Assembly (NCBI GenBank): GCA_026707185.1
Contig: JAPOXI010000097.1
Coordinates: 1-33,386 of the forward strand
Length of the DNA: 33,386 bases
Reading direction: 5' to 3'
From: Chloroflexota bacterium
Lineage (GTDB): Bacteria > Chloroflexota > UBA11872
Shown here: positions 8,834-17,167 of the stretch, in pieces
How the letters are laid out: the number at the start of each line of letters is the position of its first letter
Numbering within the stretch: position 1 is the first letter of the stretch
Notes under the pieces: model-generated
Database searches by the model: none
What the model saw: only the letters and a program-made list of their open reading frames with translations
Told to the model about the DNA's origin: nothing
Program-made: the position numbers and the translations under genes

Positions 8834-9753
8834 CTGAACAGCGCCCGTGCCTGGCAGTTCCAGCGGCCCAGCAGGCGAACTTCGGGGGTAAGGCGCACGC
8901 CGGTGGCGTTAGCCACGTCCTCACGCACGGCGATAGCCAAGTCCAGTACATCTCGGGCCGTGCCACCTGGCCTGGCTGAGAGAAAGTTCGCGTGGACGGG
9001 CGACACGAAAGCGCCGCCAAGCTCGAGCCCCTTTAGCCCGGTTGATTCGATCAGGCGCCCGGCGTAGTCGCCGTCCGGGTTCATAAAGAACGACCCGGCG
9101 TTCTGCCCCTGCGGTTGTGTGGCGCGTCGCCGCCGGGCGAGGGTCAGAATCTCGCGCCGGAGTGTAGCGGGATCATCCCGCCGGACATCAAAGCTGGCGG
9201 CCAGCACAACGGGTTTGGAAGCATCGCCATGGAGGTTGCTTCGCCGATAGCCGAACTTGAAGTCCGGTGCCTTCAGTTCGACTTCGTGGCGGCGCCGCCA
9301 TACGCGGGCCGACTTAAGCACGGCAGCCACGTCCGAACCGAAGGCCCCCGCGTTGCCGTACACGGCGCCGCCCACGGTGCCCGGAACGCCAATTGCAAAG
9401 GACATTCCGCCAAGGCCGAGCTGCGCGCAGCGCCCTGCCAGGCGCGCCATGCTGTGACCGGACGCGACCCGCACCCAACCGTCGGCGCCATGTGCTTCGA
9501 AGTCCATATAGCGGTTGTAAATCACCAGGCCTTCGATCCCGGCGTCGGCTACCAAAGAGTTCGTTCCATGGCCCATGATTGTTCGCGGCAAGTTCAGGCG
9601 ATCGGCTGTTTCGAGGGCCAGGCGAAACGCATCCAGACTGCGTACTTCAACCCAGTAGTCGGCTGGTCCGCCCACGCCAAACGAGGTGTGCCGGGCCATC
9701 GGCTCACTCGTGCGAACTCGCAGCGTTGAAGGGAACTGAGCTGTTAAGTCCAT
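8830..9753 (-). CDS. murB: UDP-N-acetylenolpyruvoylglucosamine reductase MurB
   Basis: MurB is the FAD enzyme that reduces UDP-GlcNAc-enolpyruvate to UDP-MurNAc using NADPH. FAD-binding motifs include GVGGPADYWVE (26-36), GHGTNSLV (61-68) and IGVPGTVGGAVYGNAGAFG (121-139). Likely catalytic residues are Arg170 (GYRRSN), Ser221 (AGSFFMNP) and Glu291 (TPEVRLLG). At 307 residues it fits the shorter type II MurB group usual outside enterobacteria. It overlaps the murC stop region by 10 bases and the ftsQ start by 4. Confidence 0.95.
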   Translation of the reverse strand: MDLTAQFPSTLRVRTSEPMARHTSFGVGGPADYWVEVRSLDAFRLALETADRLNLPRTIMGHGTNSLVADAGIEGLVIYNRYMDFEAHGADGWVRVASGHSMARLAGRCAQLGLGGMSFAIGVPGTVGGAVYGNAGAFGSDVAAVLKSARVWRRRHEVELKAPDFKFGYRRSNLHGDASKPVVLAASFDVRRDDPATLRREILTLARRRRATQPQGQNAGSFFMNPDGDYAGRLIESTGLKGLELGGAFVSPVHANFLSARPGGTARDVLDLAIAVREDVANATGVRLTPEVRLLGRWNCQARALFR

Positions 9754-11135
9754 GCGAACGATCGCTGTCTCATGCTTGTTGCCAGCCGGTCGACCAGCGG
9801 AGTCACAGACTCAGGTCCCATGACCAAGACGATGTCGCCCGCACGAGCCTCGGCGATCAGCCGGTCAAAGATCTCGTCAAAGCTGGATAGCGCCTCAGTA
9901 TTGGCGTGGCGGATGGCCGAGGCCAGGTCTCGCGAGCTGACTCCGACAGGCCCCTCGCGCCCCGGAGGCGAGTAGATGTCCGCCAAGAGCACCTGGTCGG
10001 CGTCGGCAAACGCCTCGAGGAAGTCGTCGAACAGGTCGCGTGTCCGCGACGCAAGCAGCGGCTGGTACACCACGAGAACTCGCTGCGGCTGTAGCTCGCG
10101 CACTGCTTGCAGACTGGCGCGCACCGCTGTTGGGTGGTGAGCGTAGTCCTCGAACAGGGAAACGCCGTGTTCTCTGGCCCTAAGCTCCAGGCGGCGTTCG
10201 GCACCGGTGAAACTCTCCAGAGCTTGCGCCGCTTCAATCGCGTCGACCCCCGCCAACGTTGCCGCCGCCAGCGCCGCCATTGCGTTCAGAGCGTTGTGGG
10301 GTCCCGGCATGGGCAGGTGAAGCACCAATTGCCCGCCTGGACCCGAAACATCGAGCGTTGGCCCGGGCGAACCTTTCCGGTAGTGATCAATCTGCCAGTC
10401 GCCGCCTGGACCGAACCAAATCACTTCGCCTGTATGCCGCTCCGCCACGCGTCGCAGCAGCGGCACGTCGCGCCGGGCGATGAGCGTGGCGTTGATCGGC
10501 AGATCATCCACAAAGTGCTCGAACGCAGACACCATTCGGTCGACGCTGCCGAAATAGTCCAGGTGGTCTGCTTCCAGGTGCGTCAGGACGGCAATCCGGG
10601 GCCTGTACGACAGGAAGGCGTTATCGAACTCGTCGGCTTCAAGCACCATCCAGGCCCCGACGCCAATCCGCCCATTTACTCCCCCGAGTGACGGGATGTC
10701 AGCGCCAATGAGAAACGATGGCGCCAGGCCAGCGCTCTCGAGGATCGTCGCAGTTAACGCCGATGTGGTCGTCTTGCCGTGAGTACCAGCAACGGCGATG
10801 CCGCGGCGAGCGTTGAACAGGGCGGCAACGGCCTCGGCGCGCGAACGAACGGTTACGCCCGCGGCATGGGCTGCCGCCAGCTCCGGGTTGTTCGACGGAA
10901 TCGCCGATGAGTGAATCACCATGTCGGCGTTCGCGATATTGCGGGCGCTATGACCGAGGGCGATGTTGGCACCGCGACGCTGAAGGCGGTCCGACTGCGG
11001 TGAGGGCTTGAGGTCGCTTCCGCTGACGGTCTTTCCCAGGTCCAGGAGGGCTGCCCCAATCGCGCTCATGCCCTTGCCGCCGATGCCCACAATGTGGACG
11101 TGCTGAACCGTTGGACCTGTGACCTGTGACGACAT
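9744..11135 (-). CDS. murC: UDP-N-acetylmuramate--L-alanine ligase MurC
   Basis: MurC adds L-alanine to UDP-MurNAc using ATP. From the chosen ATG at 11135 the protein has 463 residues. It shows the N-terminal HIVGIGGKGMSAIG loop, the P-loop GTHGKTTT (117-124), EADEFDNAFL and the metal-ligand region HLEADHLDYFGS. The ATG shares one base with the murG stop (TGATG), pointing to coupled translation; a GTG at 11159 would add 8 residues and is less likely. The other Mur ligases, MurD, MurE and MurF, are not in this cluster. Confidence 0.96.
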   Translation of the reverse strand: MSSQVTGPTVQHVHIVGIGGKGMSAIGAALLDLGKTVSGSDLKPSPQSDRLQRRGANIALGHSARNIANADMVIHSSAIPSNNPELAAAHAAGVTVRSRAEAVAALFNARRGIAVAGTHGKTTTSALTATILESAGLAPSFLIGADIPSLGGVNGRIGVGAWMVLEADEFDNAFLSYRPRIAVLTHLEADHLDYFGSVDRMVSAFEHFVDDLPINATLIARRDVPLLRRVAERHTGEVIWFGPGGDWQIDHYRKGSPGPTLDVSGPGGQLVLHLPMPGPHNALNAMAALAAATLAGVDAIEAAQALESFTGAERRLELRAREHGVSLFEDYAHHPTAVRASLQAVRELQPQRVLVVYQPLLASRTRDLFDDFLEAFADADQVLLADIYSPPGREGPVGVSSRDLASAIRHANTEALSSFDEIFDRLIAEARAGDIVLVMGPESVTPLVDRLATSMRQRSFAWT

Positions 11136-12253
11136 CACGCGTCGCCCGGTGTCGACCACCCCGCCAAGCGGAGCCCAATCTGTGCGATTCGCGCGGCCGC
11201 CTTCGGCCGTCCACGTGTCCGCGAGGCGTCACTCAAGGCTTTCAGTTGTTCCGGTTCGTTCAGCAGCTTCAGTAGCACTGGCACCAGATGTCCGGATGCC
11301 AAGTCGCTTTCAGAAAGCACAAGGGCCGCTCCGGCTTCCGCCATGGCGTGTGCGGTCGCAATCTGGTGCCCGGCCCCGAAGCGTCCAGGGATGAGCACGG
11401 CCGGCGTTCCGACGGCACTCAGCTCTGCAACGGAGGTGGCGCCTGCGCGACTGACTACGATGTCCGCCGCGGCTAGAAGGTCGGCGAATCCGCTTTGAAT
11501 GAAGTCGTGTAGGTGGTATCGGCGTCGAAGCGCTTCGGGCATTCGGTCCCGTACGGACACCAAGGCCTCATAGTCGCCCTGCCCGCTTATGTGCACGACG
11601 TGCGCTTCATTGAGCAGGCGCTCCAGGCCCTCGCGTAGGGCCTCGTTGATTACCCGGGAGCCTTGGCTGCCGCCCATCACCACTACCAGTCGAACGCCGT
11701 CAGGCACTGTGAGGGCGACCCGACCTGCCGTCGCATCGGGTGATTCGAACTCGGCACGAAGCGGGTATCCAGCAAACTCAACCGGCGTGCGCCAAATCTG
11801 ACTTCGAGCTTCTTCGAACGCGATTGTGGCCACTGAAGCGACAGGGGCCATGACCCGTGTGGCCCAGCCAAGCGCAGCGTCGCCGGAGAAAATCACCGAC
11901 GGAATGCGCTGGAGCCAACTGACGAGTAGCACGGGCGCGCTGACATATCCGCCGCTGGCAATCACGGCATCCGGGCGTCGCACGTCGAATTCGCGCCAAA
12001 TGTGATACAGCGATCGAACAAGTAGCCAAGCCCGCCAGGGCAGCCGCCACCAGGGAACGCCAACAATGCCGCGGGCCGGAAGGGGAAACACCGCGAGGTC
12101 AACGTCGCGATAGAGGAGCCGATCCAGGTCACGGGATCCGCACACGGCAGTGAGTTCGGCAGTCGATCCTGTGAGCGCGGCAAGCTGTCGAGCGACGGCA
12201 ATCGTCGGAAAGATGTGTCCGGCGGTGCCTCCGCCCACCAGCACGAGCCTCAC
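11135..12253 (-). CDS. murG: Undecaprenyldiphospho-muramoylpentapeptide GlcNAc transferase MurG
   Basis: MurG is the GT-B glycosyltransferase that adds GlcNAc to lipid I to make lipid II at the inner face of the membrane. The start is placed at GTG 12253 because it overlaps the ftsW stop (GTGA) and begins directly with VRLVLVGGGTAGHIFPTIAV, the family N-terminus. The longer open frame to 12418 is an ftsW shadow. The product has 372 residues. G-loop 1 is GGGTAGH (7-13); GGSQGSRVINEAL and SRAGATSVAEL are the later sugar-nucleotide motifs. The H-Q motif (AGHQIATA) is near residue 300. Confidence 0.95.
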   Translation of the reverse strand: MRLVLVGGGTAGHIFPTIAVARQLAALTGSTAELTAVCGSRDLDRLLYRDVDLAVFPLPARGIVGVPWWRLPWRAWLLVRSLYHIWREFDVRRPDAVIASGGYVSAPVLLVSWLQRIPSVIFSGDAALGWATRVMAPVASVATIAFEEARSQIWRTPVEFAGYPLRAEFESPDATAGRVALTVPDGVRLVVVMGGSQGSRVINEALREGLERLLNEAHVVHISGQGDYEALVSVRDRMPEALRRRYHLHDFIQSGFADLLAAADIVVSRAGATSVAELSAVGTPAVLIPGRFGAGHQIATAHAMAEAGAALVLSESDLASGHLVPVLLKLLNEPEQLKALSDASRTRGRPKAAARIAQIGLRLAGWSTPGDA

Positions 12254-13392
12254 GCGTCTCGCCCGAGATCCGACTGGCGGGCGACATTCATCAGGATGCC
12301 CATCATGATCATCGATGCCAGTAGCGAGGAGCCTCCGCGGCTGATGAATGGCAGCGTGATGCCAGTCACCGGCGTTAGCCCCGTCACGACGGCCATGTTG
12401 ACAAAGGCCTGAAAGCACAATTGGGTCACGATGCCAATGGCCAGCATTCGACCAAACACGTCGTCAGTGGCGGCTGCAATCTGAATGCCACGCACAAACA
12501 GCGCTAGGAAGAGCACCAGCACCAAACCGGTGCCGACCAAGCCGAACTCCTCGCCAAGAACCGCAAAAACCGCATCCGAGTCGGGGATCGGCAACCGAAA
12601 CTTTTGCGTCCCGAGCCCGAGCCCGCGACCGGTAATGCCACCCGAGCCCATCGCGATCTGCGCCTGAGCTGCCTGATAGCCGGTTCGGTTGATGTCAGGG
12701 TCGCCGCTCAGGAACGTCATGAGGCGTTCGCGCTGGTAGGCATTTTGCGAGAGGGATACGAGCGCGATGGGCACCAACGCACCGAATCCCAGTATCAGGT
12801 GCCAGAGCCGGGCGCCCGCGGCAAAGATCATTACGAAGCCGACAAATGCAATGGTGATGGCCGCACCCAAATCCGGCTCCAGAACAACCGGAATCACAAC
12901 CAGTGTGACGACGCTCCCCAGATAGATGATGGATACGCGCCATTCCCGGATTCGACCACCGAAGTGATGAGCTAATGCAGCCAGCATGACCACCATGGCG
13001 ACCTTCGCGAACTCGCTCGGCTGCACCGTGAGACCGGCTACCCGATACCACCGGCGCGCCGCGAAGAGACTGGTGGCATCTTCAACAAACAGCACACCCA
13101 CGAGGGCGATCAGGATTCCCCCGAAAGCCAATGGCGCCAATCGCGCGTAGCGTTGGTAGTTCACGGCACTGAGTGCCAGCGCCAGTCCTACACCGACGCC
13201 GGCCAGGACCATCTGCTGGACCGACACGCGCTCGAAGACCGAGTCTCCGCCTAAAACGACGGGTACCCGGGCGCTGGCCACCAAGACCACTCCGCCAAGC
13301 GGCAGTACGAATGTCAGCAGCAGTAGGAATGGGTCCCGTGAAGGCCATGTTGGCAGTCGCCCTGCAAGCCAATGGCCTGTGTTGGCGCTCAC
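12250..13392 (-). CDS. ftsW: SEDS peptidoglycan glycosyltransferase FtsW
   Basis: FtsW polymerises lipid II during septation together with its cognate class B PBP, here FtsI encoded just upstream. The 380-residue protein has about ten hydrophobic segments. SEDS hallmarks are RWYRVAGLTVQPSEFAK (114-130), LEPDLGAA (171-178), and IPDSDAVFAVLGEEFGLVG (269-287), with the putative catalytic Asp at 273. The final SRGGSSLLA motif is near residue 350. It overlaps ftsI by 4 bases (ATGA) and murG by 4 (GTGA). RodA is excluded only by context. Confidence 0.93.
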   Translation of the reverse strand: MSANTGHWLAGRLPTWPSRDPFLLLLTFVLPLGGVVLVASARVPVVLGGDSVFERVSVQQMVLAGVGVGLALALSAVNYQRYARLAPLAFGGILIALVGVLFVEDATSLFAARRWYRVAGLTVQPSEFAKVAMVVMLAALAHHFGGRIREWRVSIIYLGSVVTLVVIPVVLEPDLGAAITIAFVGFVMIFAAGARLWHLILGFGALVPIALVSLSQNAYQRERLMTFLSGDPDINRTGYQAAQAQIAMGSGGITGRGLGLGTQKFRLPIPDSDAVFAVLGEEFGLVGTGLVLVLFLALFVRGIQIAAATDDVFGRMLAIGIVTQLCFQAFVNMAVVTGLTPVTGITLPFISRGGSSLLASMIMMGILMNVARQSDLGRDA

Positions 13393-15182
13393 GTCTGTCC
13401 CGTTCGCGGGGGCACCCGAAGGTGGGCGAATACCCGGCTCATCACCCGTGCAAAGGTGGGCGACGCTACGTAAGCGCCAAAGAATGCGGCCTGCGGTCGT
13501 TCGATGACTACGAGCGTCAGGACGCGTGGCAACTCGAGGGGACCGAATCCCACGTAGGACGCAATCGACGTGTCTTCCAGAAACCGTCCGCTCGATGCGA
13601 TTTCCGACGTGCCTGTCTTGCCAGCGGTTCGATAGCCTGGGATCCGTGCCAGGTTGTTCAGCACGCCTGACTCCGCCGCCTCCATCATTCTGATCAAGGT
13701 CTGGGCGGTTTCACGCGAAACTACCCGGCGAATGGGCTGAGACTCGATGGTCGCTTGGCGGCCGTCGGCCTGGGTGACAGCACGGGCTACGTGCGGCCGC
13801 ATCATTACCCCGTCGTTCGCGATGGCGCCGATGGCCGTCGCCAGTTGCACAGGTGTGACGGATATGCCCTGGCCAAACGAGTTTGAGGCGAGGTCTGGAA
13901 GGAACCAGCCCTGGTCGCCGCGACGTCGCACGATGCCCGGAACTTCGCCGGCCATGTCGACGCCGGTCCTTGTGCCAAAGCCAAAGCGCTCGATGTATTC
14001 GTAAAAGGAATCTGCTCCGATGGTGTCGGCGACGAAGATGGTGCCCGTGTTACTCGAGTTCTGAAGAACGCTGACCATCGTCTGCTTTGGATATGTCCGC
14101 TCGTCCCAGTTCTTGAACTCTTGCCCGAAGTAGTTCACGGTCCCGGGGAGGTTGTGGGTCGTTTCAGGTCGTACGGCCCCCACGTCGAGACCAGCGGCCA
14201 TCGTGACCAGCTTGAACGTGCTGCCCGGCTCATAAATGAGGCTGCAGGCCCGATTGGCAAACTCTGGGCCAAACTCTCGATAGCTGTGGACGCGTCCCGG
14301 GTCGTAGGTTGGTCTGTTGGCCAGGCCCAGTACTTCACCTGTCCGCGGATTGGTGATCAGGATGGTGCCGGCGGTCGCTCCGAACTGCTCGATGGCGGAC
14401 TCGAGTTCCTGCTCGGCTATGTGTTGAATCGTTCGGTCGATTGAGAGCGTGACGTGCGCTCCGTGCCGTGGCGGTTGAAGGGCATAGCGACCGATTGGAA
14501 TCCGCCGTCCCAGGCGGTCGATATCGGAGCTGACAAGCCCTGACTGCCCGCCCAGTACATCGTTGTACCAGGCCTCGACGCCCGCCTGGCCAACGACTTC
14601 ACCCGGGCGTGCCGTGCCTTCACCCACGAATCCCAGCACGTGCGCGGCCAGCTCCTGATTCGGGTAGACGCGCACCCGGTCGGGATCGAGTCGAACGCCG
14701 GGCAACTGGCCGTTCTGGATCGCGGCCTCCACGGATCTCGCCAGATCGCCAGTGAGACCGCGCGCGATTTCCGAATACCGAAGATTCGGATCGCCGAGGC
14801 GTTCGGCCACGCCGGCTGAGTCGAGGTCCAACAGTCCGCTCAGGCGATCGGCGACCTCGAACGGATCTGAAGTCTCATGGATGGAGAATGGGTCAGCCAC
14901 GACACGCACCGCACCGCGGCTGATGGCCAGGACGTCATCGTCGCGGTCAAAGATGCTGCCGCGTCGCGGGTTGATCTCGCTACGCGCGAGCAGCGCGCTC
15001 GCGCCGCGCGCCGAGAGTTCAGCCGATTGCTCGACGTGCCAGTCAAATAAGCGCCATCCCAGAACGCCGGCCGCTGCCAAGGCGCCGCCGAGCATGACGA
15101 CAAGCCGCCGGGAGGGATCCGGCGGCTCACTGTTGTCCGCCGCCAATTGGCGGCTATTCCGCAAGTCGCGAAATCTGTGCAC
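13389..15182 (-). CDS. ftsI: Class B penicillin-binding protein FtsI (division transpeptidase)
   Basis: This enzyme cross-links septal peptidoglycan. The 597-residue protein has a short cytoplasmic N-terminus, one membrane helix (about 28-45), a pedestal domain starting at NPRRGSIFDRDDDVLA (71-86), and a transpeptidase domain. The active-site motifs are S-x-x-K at Ser321/Lys324 (EPGSTFK), SSN at 376-378 and KTG at 522-524 (AGKTGTSE). The start is a GTG that overlaps the 3' end of the upstream FtsL-like gene by 29 bases; no better start was seen before the membrane helix. No PASTA repeats follow the transpeptidase domain. Confidence 0.95.
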   Translation of the reverse strand: MHRFRDLRNSRQLAADNSEPPDPSRRLVVMLGGALAAAGVLGWRLFDWHVEQSAELSARGASALLARSEINPRRGSIFDRDDDVLAISRGAVRVVADPFSIHETSDPFEVADRLSGLLDLDSAGVAERLGDPNLRYSEIARGLTGDLARSVEAAIQNGQLPGVRLDPDRVRVYPNQELAAHVLGFVGEGTARPGEVVGQAGVEAWYNDVLGGQSGLVSSDIDRLGRRIPIGRYALQPPRHGAHVTLSIDRTIQHIAEQELESAIEQFGATAGTILITNPRTGEVLGLANRPTYDPGRVHSYREFGPEFANRACSLIYEPGSTFKLVTMAAGLDVGAVRPETTHNLPGTVNYFGQEFKNWDERTYPKQTMVSVLQNSSNTGTIFVADTIGADSFYEYIERFGFGTRTGVDMAGEVPGIVRRRGDQGWFLPDLASNSFGQGISVTPVQLATAIGAIANDGVMMRPHVARAVTQADGRQATIESQPIRRVVSRETAQTLIRMMEAAESGVLNNLARIPGYRTAGKTGTSEIASSGRFLEDTSIASYVGFGPLELPRVLTLVVIERPQAAFFGAYVASPTFARVMSRVFAHLRVPPRTGQT

Positions 15183-15618
15183 TAATCTCTCGAATCACGG
15201 CTTCCCACCACGGAGGTTCAACCAGCTGTTGCGTTGGCGCGGCCCACAGTGGGAGGTCAAATGACACACCGGGGGGAAGTGGTTGCGCGCGTGCGAAGAC
15301 TGGCTTGCGAGCCTGGCGCATATTCAATTCGATGGACGCGATTCGCTGGACTCTCGAGAGGTCATTCCGCGACGCCAACTCAGCCAGGATTCGTTGGCGC
15401 TCGAGTTCAACTGTTTCGAGCTGGCGCTCCAGCCGCTGAATCTCGCCGCCCAGCCGTACCAGGGTTTGTGTCTGCTGTACCCAGACCATGGCCAAGACAA
15501 AGGCCGAAATGATGACCACCAGAACGAGTCGCGAGACTGGAATGGTGGTGGGAAACCAGCGTGTGACCCGGCCGGACCAAACCGAGTTCCGGAGTAGCGG
15601 GTCCTGCCGAAGGGCCAC
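15154..15618 (-). CDS. ftsL: FtsL-like septum formation initiator
   Basis: The 154-residue product has a short N-terminus, one membrane helix (about 30-47, RLVLVVIISAFVLAMVWV) and a coiled coil (about 53-83, RLGGEIQRLERQLETVELER), the architecture of FtsL. These proteins recruit and activate FtsW/FtsI. The start at GTG 15618 shares one base with the rsmH stop (TAGTG); the frame stays open to 15693, but that part shadows rsmH. The C-terminal ~50 residues, Pro- and Trp-containing, extend beyond typical FtsL. Sequence conservation in the family is minimal, so the call rests on topology and on position between rsmH and ftsI. Confidence 0.8.
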   Translation of the reverse strand: MALRQDPLLRNSVWSGRVTRWFPTTIPVSRLVLVVIISAFVLAMVWVQQTQTLVRLGGEIQRLERQLETVELERQRILAELASRNDLSRVQRIASIELNMRQARKPVFARAQPLPPGVSFDLPLWAAPTQQLVEPPWWEAVIREISAQISRLAE

Positions 15619-16487
15619 TAGTTGCTCCCCGCCGCTACAAAGACTCGAAGTCGAGCGCTGCGCGCTCGCGGGTTGCCCTGTGCCTCGGACCAATTGGGCC
15701 GGATCGGGCGCCGGGTCAGGACTTCACCCAATCCACCCTGCGCCCACGCGCGAAACGTTTGCTTGACAATCCGGTCCTCCAGGCTGTGGAAGGCGATCAC
15801 AACCAGCCGGCCGCTCTTGCGGAGCGCACGACGCGCCCCTGCCAGCCCAAGCCCTAACGTGTGGAGTTCTTCGTTCGTGGCAATGCGCAGAGCTTGAAAT
15901 GTCCGCGTGGCGGGATGCCGACGGCGTCGACCTGGAAACGCCGCCGCTACGACCCGGGCCAGTTGGGTTGTGGACTGGAGCGGCCGACCGGCAACGATGC
16001 GGCGCGCGATCGCCCGCGCACGGCGTTCTTCGCCGTACTCTCGAAGCAGAGCGGCCAACTCCGACTCCGGGAGGCGATTCACCAACTGCGCCGCCGGCTG
16101 TCCGCTTGTCGGGTCAAATCGCATATCCAGAGGTCCCTCGAGACGAAACGAAAACCCGCGTTCCGCTGTTTCCAACTGTCTCGATGACAATCCGAGATCC
16201 AGCAAGACTCCGGCGGGACGCTCGGTCCCGAGGCGATCCAGGAGGTCGGAGTAGCTGGCATGTACCGGCTGAACTCGATCGTTGCCATGAAACCGCGCGG
16301 ACAGCCAGCGAACGGCATCGGGATCGAGGTCCATAGCCAGGATTCTCACGGCGCCAACGTCCAGCAGGGCCTCCGTGTGACCGCCCAGCCCGGCGGTGCC
16401 GTCGACGATGAGCCCGTCGAGGCAGGGCCGTAGAGCATCCACCACGGCTTGCAGCAACACCGGCTGATGTTGGCCGGGTGCGGTCAT
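15618..16487 (-). CDS. rsmH: 16S rRNA (cytosine-1402-N4)-methyltransferase RsmH (MraW)
   Basis: RsmH methylates N4 of C1402 in the decoding centre using S-adenosylmethionine. The SAM-binding motif is LIVDGTAGLGGHTEALL (26-42), followed by LAMDLDPDA. The family motifs VLLDLGLSSRQL, ERGFSFRLEGPLDMRFD and the C-terminal VIAFHSLEDRIVKQ are all present. At 289 residues it is slightly short. The ATG at 16487 has no clear ribosome-binding site and lies 11 bases after a strong hairpin. Confidence 0.96.
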   Translation of the reverse strand: MTAPGQHQPVLLQAVVDALRPCLDGLIVDGTAGLGGHTEALLDVGAVRILAMDLDPDAVRWLSARFHGNDRVQPVHASYSDLLDRLGTERPAGVLLDLGLSSRQLETAERGFSFRLEGPLDMRFDPTSGQPAAQLVNRLPESELAALLREYGEERRARAIARRIVAGRPLQSTTQLARVVAAAFPGRRRRHPATRTFQALRIATNEELHTLGLGLAGARRALRKSGRLVVIAFHSLEDRIVKQTFRAWAQGGLGEVLTRRPIRPNWSEAQGNPRARSARLRVFVAAGSN

Positions 16488-16498
16488 GGGATTCGGTG

Positions 16499-16534
16499 TG
16501 TGTGGGGCGCGGGGGAGGCGCCGCGCCCCACACA
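16499..16534 (-). other. 14-bp perfect hairpin between mraZ and rsmH
   Basis: Arms 16499-16512 and 16521-16534 are perfect reverse complements (14 bp, very GC-rich), with an 8-base loop. It fills most of the 54-base gap between the mraZ stop and the rsmH start. No U-run follows in the direction of transcription, so a simple intrinsic terminator is unlikely. An RNA processing site, an attenuator, or a structure controlling rsmH translation are all possible. Confidence 0.7.
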
Positions 16535-16541
16535 GAACACC

Positions 16542-16988
16542 CTAAGGAGAGAGCGGTACGCCTCCGCGGGCGCGCCGCATGATGTCGGACGCATCGGCGG
16601 CGATGCGGACATGGCGCTTCTGCCAGGCCGTTGCGTCCCATAGTTCAATCACGTCACCCACGCCCATGACGACCACTTCCTTGGTCAGTCCCGCGTGGTC
16701 GCGTAGGTGGGTGGGAATCGGAATCCGACCTTGTTTGTCGAATGTCACATCCTCGGCGGATCCGAAGATTTGTCGTTTGGTATCGCGGGCGTCGGGATTC
16801 AGGGGATCCAGCCTGCCCAACTCGTGCTCGACGTCGATCCACAGGGCGGACGGATAGAACGTCAGACAATTCTCGGCACTGACGGTCAATGTGCCCCCCT
16901 CCGGAATCTGGGCGCGAAGCCGGCTGGGAAACGCAAGGCGCGCCTTGGCGTCCAACTGGTGGACATAGGTCCCCTTGAAGCTGGCCAT
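16542..16988 (-). CDS. mraZ: Transcriptional regulator MraZ
   Basis: MraZ is the first gene of dcw clusters and a DNA-binding repressor of its own operon in studied bacteria, binding tandem GTGG-type boxes as a ring-shaped oligomer. The 148-residue protein has two SpoVT/AbrB-like halves: LDAKARLAFPSRLRAQI (12-28) and DKQGRIPIPTHLRDHAGL (about 84-101), each with the D-x-K-x-R-x-x-x-P core. The usual Gly in the first DxKGR is Ala here. Matching boxes lie directly upstream (17009-17121). Confidence 0.96.
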   Translation of the reverse strand: MASFKGTYVHQLDAKARLAFPSRLRAQIPEGGTLTVSAENCLTFYPSALWIDVEHELGRLDPLNPDARDTKRQIFGSAEDVTFDKQGRIPIPTHLRDHAGLTKEVVVMGVGDVIELWDATAWQKRHVRIAADASDIMRRARGGVPLSP

Positions 16989-17008
16989 GCCCCGTATTTC
17001 GGCCGAAG

Positions 17009-17121
17009 CCTACCCCTTCGTTCCCCACAACAACCCACCAATCACCACATCTGTGGTCATTTGGCCGTAGAAGTGAAGCACATTCCCCACCGCGTGTCAA
17101 CAACAAACCACCGATCCCCAC
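17009..17121 (-). promoter_or_regulatory. MraZ operator: two clusters of GTGG boxes on a 10-bp period
   Basis: Reading the minus strand, 10-base units begin with GTGG at 17121, 17111, 17090, 17048, 17038 and 17028. A degenerate unit (AAGGGG) begins at 17018. Units at 17048, 17038 and 17028 are exactly one helical turn apart, as are 17121 and 17111. The first five or six bases fit GTGGKK (K is G or T) and the remaining bases vary. This is the arrangement reported for MraZ operators in other bacteria, where repeats recur each 10 bp. The proximal cluster is downstream of the likely transcription start and the distal one covers the -35 region. Confidence 0.75.
17072..17100 (-). promoter_or_regulatory. 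dcw operon promoter
   Basis: On the minus strand an exact TTGACA -35 hexamer (17100-17095) is followed, after 17 bases, by TTCACT (17077-17072) as a weak -10 hexamer. This lies about 85 bases upstream of mraZ. One MraZ-type box (17090-17081) sits inside the spacer, so bound MraZ would block polymerase directly. Confidence 0.55.
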
Positions 17122-17167
17122 GGTGACTTTTCCGGCGGGCGGCTCGATAGTCCGGCGTGGGCGGTGT

